Shown: positions 27,068-32,040 of the stretch, in pieces
How the letters are laid out: every line of letters starts with the position of its first letter
Numbering within the stretch: the stretch's first letter is position 1
Virus record (IMG/VR): IMGVR_UViG_3300027833_000148
Location: 1-32,040 of that record
From: a virus
DNA length: 32,040 nucleotides
Strand: one strand, 5' to 3'
The notes under the pieces: model-generated
Database searches by the model: none
What the model was told of the DNA's origin: nothing
Seen by the model: only the letters and a program-made list of their open reading frames with translations
Translations under genes and position numbers: made by a program

Positions 27068-27553
27068 TTATGCGAAGTCTCGCCAAGCTTGAACACCCAT
27101 AAACGTTACGCCGTCGTCTACAGTATCTAGGATGATCATGGTTTTACCAGTTGCATCTGTCTGTATTGCAGCGCCTGAATTGAACGTAGTTACTCCGGGC
27201 CAAGTTATAGATCCTGCGCCAGTGGCTTCTACTACTAGGTATAGGGTATTGACAGATCCTGCGGCTAGACCTGAAGCTGTAAATGTAGTATTTCCGGCTA
27301 TTTTACATATTACAGTGTCACCTAGAGCAGTATCTATATTAACAACACCTGACACATCTCCAAGATTTTGAACTTTACCTCGGATTATAGTATTAACTAG
27401 ATTATTTGCACTAATATCTTCTGCGTTTAAAGTACCAGTTGCAGTGCCATTCTGAGCTTCTAATTTATCGGAATTTAGATTGTTAAAATTGCCATCCATC
27501 TCAGAGGTAGTCAACGTTGATGCTTTATCGGTTCTTGTAACTATCGTAGCCAT
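27068..27553 (-). CDS. small tail fibre-like protein
   Basis: 161 aa. The ATG follows AGGAA. The N-terminus TLTTSEMDGNFNNLNSDKLE is the 'LT..E.D.NF.NL' motif found on phage fibre and attachment proteins, and it matches the start of the fibre at 3293-4570. The rest is a beta-rich domain (ALGDTVICKIAGNTTFTASG ... SITWPGVTTFNSGA ... MIILDTVDDGVTFMGVQAW) like the C-terminal domain of that fibre. So this protein is in effect that fibre without its middle. It may be a short fibre or collar component. First minus-strand gene left of the divergent promoter region. Confidence 0.75.
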   Translation of the reverse strand: MATIVTRTDKASTLTTSEMDGNFNNLNSDKLEAQNGTATGTLNAEDISANNLVNTIIRGKVQNLGDVSGVVNIDTALGDTVICKIAGNTTFTASGLAAGSVNTLYLVVEATGAGSITWPGVTTFNSGAAIQTDATGKTMIILDTVDDGVTFMGVQAWRDFA

Positions 27554-27626
27554 TGCTATTCCTATTAGATAAATAGTTTAAGTTTACTTTTTTACCTTTT
27601 ATTTATAATACAAATACATTCAACAT
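27554..27626. promoter_or_regulatory. divergent promoter region between minus- and plus-strand tail modules
   Basis: The minus strand has a perfect TATAAATA (27600-27607) 46 nt before the 27553 ATG, with AGGAA as ribosome site. The plus strand has GATAAATA (27568-27575), one mismatch from the late consensus, ~51 nt before the gp4 ATG. It also has a weak sigma70-like pair, TTTACT (27583-27588) and TATAAT (27604-27609), with 15-nt spacing. No Shine-Dalgarno sequence is visible before gp4. Confidence 0.55.
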
Positions 27627-28073
27627 ATGACTTATTCTAAACAGGTTTACTCGGGAAAATTCATCCCAAGAAATCCAAAAAAATACAAAGGAAACGTGAC
27701 CGGTATAATATATCGTTCCAGTTACGAATTGAAGTTTATGAATTGGTGCGACATCAGTGACTCTGTAATAGAGTGGGGGTCTGAAGAAATAGTAATACCG
27801 TATATTTCACCACTAGACAACAGAGTACATAGATATTTTGTTGACTTTTATGTGAAAGTAAGTAGCAAAGATAAAATAAGATATTGCTTAGTAGAAGTAA
27901 AGCCTTTTAGATTCACACAAGAACCGAAAATACCTAAAAGAAAAACAAAAAGATTTCTAAATGAAGTTAAACAATGGGGTGTAAATCTATCAAAATGGGA
28001 AGCAGCAAAAGAATTTTGTCTTGATAGAAATTGGGAGTTTATGATTATTACTGAGAAAGAACTCGGAATATAG
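27627..28073 (+). CDS. 4: head completion protein gp4
   Basis: 148 aa (T4 gp4 is 150 aa) and alignable by eye throughout: YSGKFIPRNPKKYKGN, IIYRSSYELKFMNWCD, VIEWGSEEIVIPY, RYFVDFYVK, LVEVKP, KRFLNEVKQWGVNLSKWEAAKEF. It joins the DNA-filled head to the tail. E34, D73 and E90-V-K92 fit the spacing of a PD-(D/E)xK nuclease-like core, so a terminus-trimming nuclease activity is possible. First gene of the plus-strand unit. Confidence 0.92.
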   Translation: MTYSKQVYSGKFIPRNPKKYKGNVTGIIYRSSYELKFMNWCDISDSVIEWGSEEIVIPYISPLDNRVHRYFVDFYVKVSSKDKIRYCLVEVKPFRFTQEPKIPKRKTKRFLNEVKQWGVNLSKWEAAKEFCLDRNWEFMIITEKELGI

Positions 28074-28074
28074 T

Positions 28075-28082
28075 TATAAATA
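28075..28082 (+). promoter_or_regulatory. late promoter TATAAATA, 5 nt before the 28088 ATG
   Basis: TATAAATA is followed by GTAAC and the ATG. +1 is predicted on the A of ATG by T4 spacing. It overlaps the gp4 stop codon region (28071-28073) only by proximity. No Shine-Dalgarno sequence precedes the ATG. Confidence 0.65.
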
Positions 28083-28087
28083 GTAAC

Positions 28088-28663
28088 ATGGCTAATCCTT
28101 TTACAGATATACAAACAAGCACCGGCGGCAATGATCGTAGTTTTAGATGGTATCAAGATGCTGTCCGTAAAGTTGCGGGTAACATAAGAAGTTTTGGTGA
28201 CGCATCTAGAACAGATATAGGAGAGTTTACCTCACAGCTAGAGCCGGGTAATATGTACATGTACATGTATGATCCTAAGAATAAAGACTCTCTTCCTTAT
28301 TGGGATCAGTTCCCCCTATGCTTACCATTTGATGATATGGCAGGTGGATTCGTTGGATTGAACTTGCATTATATACCACCAATGCTTAGAGCTAAGTTAT
28401 TGGGAGAATTGTTAAATTACACAGACAAAGAACTAACAGATAAAAGTAAGATAGAAGTTAAATGGAGTATGTTAAAGTCGTTCAGTAAGTTTCCTGGCGT
28501 CCAACCTACAGTGAAGAAATACTTGTATAGTCAAGTAAATAGTAGATTTCTAAAAGTAGATCCTGAACATTGGAAAGCATCTATATTTTTACCAACACAA
28601 AACTTCCAAGGTGCATCAGTACAGAAAGTGTACAAAGACAGCAGAGACATAATCAATGGCTAA
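28088..28663 (+). CDS. probable DNA end protector gp2-like
   Basis: 191 aa. The core motif 'MYMYMYDPKNKDSLPYWDQFPLCLPFDD ... GFVGLNLHYIPPMLRAKLLGELL' followed by 'VKKYLYSQVNSRFLKVDPEHWKASIFLPTQNF' is a conserved family in T4-like phages that I associate with gp2-type DNA end protector annotations. In T4, gp2 is encoded next to gp4 and protects packaged DNA ends from RecBCD. The position beside gp4 supports this, but T4 gp2 is longer (274 aa), so the name is tentative. It overlaps the next gene by 8 nt. The start codon lies on the predicted transcription start. Confidence 0.5.
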   Translation: MANPFTDIQTSTGGNDRSFRWYQDAVRKVAGNIRSFGDASRTDIGEFTSQLEPGNMYMYMYDPKNKDSLPYWDQFPLCLPFDDMAGGFVGLNLHYIPPMLRAKLLGELLNYTDKELTDKSKIEVKWSMLKSFSKFPGVQPTVKKYLYSQVNSRFLKVDPEHWKASIFLPTQNFQGASVQKVYKDSRDIING

Positions 28664-29276
28664 ATCGCTCACTAAACTAGAAAACTTCTTAACTCAAATA
28701 CGAACTCAGCATACTCCTAGGTCTGACCGCTTTGAAGTTGAATTTAACTTGCCGCCCGGACTGTCAGAATCTCAAGAATTTATGCAGACACTGAGTGTTT
28801 ATTGCGAAGAGGCTCAAATACCAGGATTAGCTGCTACTAATCTACCTGTTAAAATAGGAGCTTGGACTGAATATAGAACTCAGAATGTTGAATTTTTAAC
28901 AACAGAACTTTCCTTCACGTTTTTATGTGATGAGTTTTGGTCTGGAAGAGATTTTTTTGAAAACTGGATAAACCTTGCTGCTGATGTCAATTCTAAAGAA
29001 GTTGAATATTACGATAATTATGTAGCAGATATAACAGTAAAATCATTAAGCACCAAAGATGATGTATTAGCGGTTTGGAAAATTATTGACGCAACGCCGA
29101 AACTAATCAATCTGACTCCTGTCTCTTGGAGTAATCAAGGATTTATCAGAATGTCGGTGTCTTTTGCTGCTAAGAAGTGGGAAAGAATTTATGACAAAGT
29201 AGGGACTCAGTATACTGACGAAGAAAAAGCTAAGTCTTTGTTTGATGTTCTATTAGGACCAAAAAAAGCAGGATAA
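28656..29276 (+). CDS. tail tube-fold protein (gp54/gp19-like)
   Basis: 206 aa. The pattern 'RSDRFEVEFNLPPG ... YCEEAQIPGLAATNLPVKIGAWTEYRT ... LSFTFLCDEFWSGRDFFENWINLAAD ... ADITVKSL ... WKIIDATPKLINLTPVSWSNQGFIRMSVSFAAKKWE' is the tail-tube fold shared by T4 gp19, gp48 and gp54. gp48 is present at 22695-23852, and this gene sits before gp26-gp51-tape measure. That favours a tube initiator (gp54 role) over the major tube protein, which would normally follow gp18 elsewhere. The start overlaps the previous gene. Confidence 0.7.
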   Translation: MAKSLTKLENFLTQIRTQHTPRSDRFEVEFNLPPGLSESQEFMQTLSVYCEEAQIPGLAATNLPVKIGAWTEYRTQNVEFLTTELSFTFLCDEFWSGRDFFENWINLAADVNSKEVEYYDNYVADITVKSLSTKDDVLAVWKIIDATPKLINLTPVSWSNQGFIRMSVSFAAKKWERIYDKVGTQYTDEEKAKSLFDVLLGPKKAG

Positions 29277-29311
29277 TATTTAAAATTAATTTATAGTGGT
29301 TGGAGAATATA

Positions 29312-30004
29312 ATGGCATTACCAGTAATAGATACACCTACATTTGAGTTAGAAATCCCAGGAATGAAAGGCAAATTCAAATTTAGACCGTTCTTAGTCAA
29401 GGAAAATAAAATATTAACACTTGCCGCAGCATCTGAAAACTCGAAAGAAATGTATCTAGCGTGTTGTCAAGTAGTAGAGAATTGTGCGTTCGGAAAGATA
29501 ACAGGCACAGATTTAGCTATGTATCAGTTACAGTGGATATTTTTAAAGCTAAGATCAAAGTCTATTGGTGATCTACAGTCCTTTACACTAAAATGTGGAG
29601 AGTGTAACGACATGTTAAATTATGAAATGGACATCAATGATTTTGAGCTGGTTGGAAATACTGAAACAGCAGAGAAAAAAATAGAACTTAGTGACGATAC
29701 AGGAATTATGTTGAAGTACCCGTCGGCAGAAATACAAATGTTAGAAGAAGAAATAAGTGACACAGAAATACTGTTAAATTCTATATCGTATATTTACACC
29801 AGTGAAGAGATGATAAGACCTGAGGATGAAACAGTAGAAGAAATGGTAGAATTCATTGATAATTTACCAGTACATATGCTGAATGATGCTAAAGAGTTTT
29901 TTAGCAATATACCATCGTTAGTACACAAAGTACAATACACTTGTTCGAAGTGTGAAGCGAAGAATGAAATATTAATTAATGGATATGAGCATTTTTTCGC
30001 CTAA
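29312..30004 (+). CDS. 26: baseplate hub assembly protein gp26 (T4_baseplate family)
   Basis: 230 aa from the ATG at 29312, with GGAGA 5 nt upstream; a TTG twelve bases earlier is in frame but poorer. Family features: 'FELEIPGMKGKFKFRPFLVKENKILTLA', 'QLQWIFLKLRSKSIGD', a CxxC pair at C95/C98 and another at C211/C214, probably one zinc site. T4 gp26 (208 aa) acts in hub assembly and lies next to gp51. The gene ends in GAG CAT TTT TTC GCC TAA, which holds the heptamer T TTT TTC; a -1 slip there would continue into gp51. This makes it look like a tail-assembly chaperone of the G/GT type. Confidence 0.85.
   Translation: MALPVIDTPTFELEIPGMKGKFKFRPFLVKENKILTLAAASENSKEMYLACCQVVENCAFGKITGTDLAMYQLQWIFLKLRSKSIGDLQSFTLKCGECNDMLNYEMDINDFELVGNTETAEKKIELSDDTGIMLKYPSAEIQMLEEEISDTEILLNSISYIYTSEEMIRPEDETVEEMVEFIDNLPVHMLNDAKEFFSNIPSLVHKVQYTCSKCEAKNEILINGYEHFFA
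29992..29998 (+). promoter_or_regulatory. putative -1 frameshift heptamer T TTT TTC
   Basis: In the gp26 frame this is the canonical X XXY YYZ heptamer, 6 nt before the stop end. The -1 frame is open only from 29989 onward, so any slip must happen between 29989 and 30004, exactly where this heptamer lies. Confidence 0.6.
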
Positions 30005-30180
30005 CTCTTTCTCAGGATTCGCTTGAAAATTATTACAGGACGAATTTTTTGTTAATGCAAGAGCATCATTATAGTTTGACTGAATTAGAAAATATGATGC
30101 CTTGGGAAAGAGAAGTTTATATTGGTATGCTAATAACACATCTAAAAAAGAAAGCAGATAAACAACAGAGTAATCAATAA
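29992..30180 (+). CDS. 51: gp51-like baseplate hub assembly protein, likely frameshift extension of gp26
   Basis: The -1 frame encodes 'RLTLSQDSLENYYRTNFLLMQEHHYSLTELENMMPWEREVYIGMLITHLKKKADKQQSNQ', the compact pattern 'HYSLTELENMxPWERxxYxxML' of gp51-type proteins. No ATG opens it upstream of 30055, which would cut off the conserved-looking N-terminal part. A TTG at 30049 with AGGA (30037-30040) is the best independent start (43 aa). With a -1 shift at 29992-29998 the fusion with gp26 would be 289 aa. The stop overlaps the tape-measure ATG (TAATG). Confidence 0.7.
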   Translation, partial: FFRLTLSQDSLENYYRTNFLLMQEHHYSLTELENMMPWEREVYIGMLITHLKKKADKQQSNQ

Positions 30181-31919
30181 TGCTAATAGTATCAGGCGGA
30201 ATATCAGACGAGGGATTCAGTGGCTCTAGAGTTAGGGATACGGAAGACAAAAATCGGTTTACTAAAGAAGGAGCTGAATCTCTAATTAATTCTGTACGAG
30301 AAGCTACTAAGAAAACAAAAACAAACAATGCTGGTCTGAATAAGATTAGTGCTGCAAGCTCTATCATGGCAAAAGAAATTGCTAAAAATACAGAAGCAGT
30401 ACAAAAAGTATTAGCAGATGACGAGAAATCTCAAGAACAACTTGTAAAAGTTATGGAGATGATGGCAGACGCACAGAAAAAAACTGGCGAAGCTAGTGTT
30501 TCTGCAATCGAAGACTTGATGAAAGAAATCTCTATATTAAAAGAAATTGGTGGCACAGATTTAACTAACAATTTAGGACTAGATGAAGCTCAAAAATCAT
30601 TAGCATCTGGAAACGGTAGTACGATATCAGGATCTTTATTTAGAAAATTCACAAATGTAGATGAAGGTGTAACAGGACTAGACGCAGTAAAACAAGCATT
30701 CTCTCGTGAAAAGCTATTTGGATTAAAGCCCACAGCAAAAACACTAGAGAAAAGAGCAGATGCTAACGCTAAAATGTCACTGCAAGGATCTGCCATCTCT
30801 GGCTTAGTTAAAAGTGTGCTTGGAAACAAAAAAGAACAAGTTAAGGCCGTACAAGAAAATGCAGAAGGGTCGGCAGCATTTATAACTGGTACTGATAGAG
30901 CGTCTTTAGATAGCCAACAAGTAGATTTGTTGGAACAGATATTAAAACAACTGAAAATAATGGAAGAGGGAGGAGTATCCAACACAGGCGTGATGTCTGC
31001 TGCACTTGTAGGAGCAATAGCCGCTGCTTTGCCTACAATACTAACAACAGTTGTTGCTGGTGCAGGAATACTAAAACTGATTGATATGGTCAAAGAAAAA
31101 ACCGCACCTATGTGGGAAGAGTTTAAAAACAGACCAGAAAATGCTGAAAAGACTAACGAAGAATTGGTTAAAGATCTTAGAGTAGAAAACGGTTTAGACA
31201 ACAGAGTTAGTGATCCAAACTATGACATGACTCAAGATCCTGCATATCCATTGCTTAAAGCCAAAAGAACTGGTTTATATGATAAAGACTGGGTTGGAAA
31301 TAGTGAAGTTGATTTGAACATGCTCGCTGCAAGCAATAATCCTGCTCAGTTACAAGCAATTCTAGATGATGATGACATCAGTGCTTTAGATAGAATGCGT
31401 GTAGAAACGAGAATAAACCAACTCAATACAGAAGGCGATCTTGGACCAGTAAGACCTTCTATTGAACCTTCTTCTGCACCTACTGTAACTCCTGAAATAA
31501 ATCCAATAGATGGAAGAAGATCAGAAGGAGAATCAGTGACTGAGTTAGCTTCAATTGGTTCAATGCCACTAGTAGATTCAAATGGAAATACCGTATCTGA
31601 AAAAGTACAAGCAGGAGCGTCTGCAAAATCTTCTACTACTCCGTTGATGCTGAATATCAAAGCAAAAGATGTTCTTGGTGTTGCAGCAGAGGCAAATTTT
31701 CAACATATGATGTCACCCGATCCTACCCGGACTGCCGATGCTGTTAGTAATATGTCTGATTTGATGGAAAATATTATGAGCAGCATCACCAATAATATCC
31801 AGAATATAACAAATAATAATACAAGTGGCGGCAATACCGCACCTTCAATATTAGTATCACCGAGTGGTACAAAAAATAATGAATGGAACATGATAGACTA
31901 TCATAAAAGAATACATTAA
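30180..31919 (+). CDS. tape measure protein, gp29-like by position and length
   Basis: 579 aa, close to T4 gp29 (590 aa). The ATG overlaps the gp51 stop. The N-terminal half is highly charged, helical and coiled-coil-like (residues ~30-125). One hydrophobic Ala/Val-rich segment spans ~271-303 (MSAALVGAIAAALPTILTTVVAGAGILKLIDMV). The C-terminal half is rich in Pro/Ser/Asn, ending in 'ITNNNTSGG' and 'WNMIDYHKRIH'. Position right after gp26/gp51 matches the chaperone-then-tape-measure order of long-tailed phages. No clear sequence motif links it to gp29, so the name is by context. Confidence 0.65.
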   Translation: MLIVSGGISDEGFSGSRVRDTEDKNRFTKEGAESLINSVREATKKTKTNNAGLNKISAASSIMAKEIAKNTEAVQKVLADDEKSQEQLVKVMEMMADAQKKTGEASVSAIEDLMKEISILKEIGGTDLTNNLGLDEAQKSLASGNGSTISGSLFRKFTNVDEGVTGLDAVKQAFSREKLFGLKPTAKTLEKRADANAKMSLQGSAISGLVKSVLGNKKEQVKAVQENAEGSAAFITGTDRASLDSQQVDLLEQILKQLKIMEEGGVSNTGVMSAALVGAIAAALPTILTTVVAGAGILKLIDMVKEKTAPMWEEFKNRPENAEKTNEELVKDLRVENGLDNRVSDPNYDMTQDPAYPLLKAKRTGLYDKDWVGNSEVDLNMLAASNNPAQLQAILDDDDISALDRMRVETRINQLNTEGDLGPVRPSIEPSSAPTVTPEINPIDGRRSEGESVTELASIGSMPLVDSNGNTVSEKVQAGASAKSSTTPLMLNIKAKDVLGVAAEANFQHMMSPDPTRTADAVSNMSDLMENIMSSITNNIQNITNNNTSGGNTAPSILVSPSGTKNNEWNMIDYHKRIH

Positions 31920-31920
31920 A

Positions 31921-31948
31921 AAAGGGGCGTTAAGCCCCTTTCTCTTTT
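31921..31948. terminator. bidirectional intrinsic terminator
   Basis: An 8-bp stem AAAGGGGC (31921-31928) / GCCCCTTT (31934-31941) with loop GTTAA, starting 1 nt after the tape-measure stop codon. On the plus strand it runs into CTCTTTT. On the minus strand the stem is followed by TTTAAT, making a T-run with its last bases. It serves the two convergent genes on either side. Confidence 0.9.
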
Positions 31949-31964
31949 ACTGTCTGGCTAGTAA

Positions 31965-32040
31965 TTAGTCATCCATTGCTAGTTTAGCAAAGTAAGACAT
32001 TGTATCTTCTGTATCAGATGCTGTTGGAGTAGCGGCAGCA
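31965..32040 (-). CDS. partial C-terminus of a convergent gene, possibly gp32-type ssDNA-binding protein
   Basis: Only 25 codons are visible, ending at TAA 31965-31967: 'AAATPTASDTEDTMSYFAKLAMDD'. The Pro/Thr-rich, acidic tail ending in 'SYFxKLAxDD' resembles the acidic C-terminal tail of T4-like gp32 proteins, which binds replication partners. Such a short tail is weak evidence. The gene terminates at the shared hairpin. The rest lies to the right of the window. Confidence 0.4.
   Translation of the reverse strand, partial: AAATPTASDTEDTMSYFAKLAMDD

Noticed and set aside
27848-28156. 102-codon antisense frame across gp4 and the start of the gp2-like gene
   Set aside because: It covers two genes with clear family identity and the late promoter. 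No coding signals are seen.
29300-29311. Upstream TTG start for gp26 adding four residues
   Set aside because: The ATG at 29312 has GGAGA at proper spacing and begins the conserved N-terminus. The TTG lies immediately before the ribosome site.
30590-31201. 203-codon open frame antisense to the tape-measure gene
   Set aside because: It lies wholly within a well-supported gene, with no ribosome site or promoter. Its composition (Ser/Phe-rich) is that of a shadow frame.

Overview
The window is a low-GC, almost fully coding piece of a T4-like contractile-tailed phage genome (virion and tail module). The gene set (gp4, gp6, gp8, gp25, gp26/51, gp48, gp53, a lysozyme-less gp5), the giant structural protein and the marine-type tail-fibre modules point to a marine myovirus of the cyanophage/pelagiphage kind. 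The host cannot be read from the window. No tRNA, CRISPR, insertion sequence or integrase was seen.

Layout. From 1 to about 27.55 kb every gene lies on the minus strand. Read in transcription order (right to left) they are: a small fibre/attachment protein (27.5 kb), a repeat-rich RNT/W fibre with a Cys-rich centre, a possible fibre chaperone, a glycosyltransferase-like orphan, a 57-aa zinc-knuckle-like protein, then the baseplate: gp48 tube cap, gp53 wedge, gp27-like hub, gp5 spike, an unknown, gp25, gp6, gp7-like, a small structural protein, gp8 and a 2390-aa giant protein. Last come a small coiled-coil protein and three tail-fibre-like proteins; the final one runs off the left edge. From 27.6 to 31.9 kb genes lie on the plus strand: gp4 head completion, gp2-like, a gp19-fold tube/initiator protein, gp26, gp51 and a tape measure. 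A symmetric terminator separates these from a convergent minus-strand gene cut by the right edge.

Expression. T4-type late promoter motifs (TATAAATA) sit at transcription-unit starts on both strands. Three share the extended form CTGTTATAAATA. Two lie exactly 5 nt before an ATG with no Shine-Dalgarno sequence, which by T4 geometry puts +1 on the A of AUG.

Most notable observations: (1) a probable programmed -1 frameshift (T TTT TTC) joining gp26 to a start-less gp51 just before the tape measure, the position of the classic G/GT tail chaperone frameshift; (2) a cupredoxin-like domain with a complete His-Cys-His-Met type-1 copper ligand set inside a tail fibre; (3) predicted leaderless late mRNAs; (4) twelve GSGY/APT modules, four in each of three baseplate proteins; (5) tandem paralogous fibre genes with patchy near-identity; (6) a 12-cysteine insert in an RNT/W repeat fibre. 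All assignments come from reading the sequence. No database search was run.
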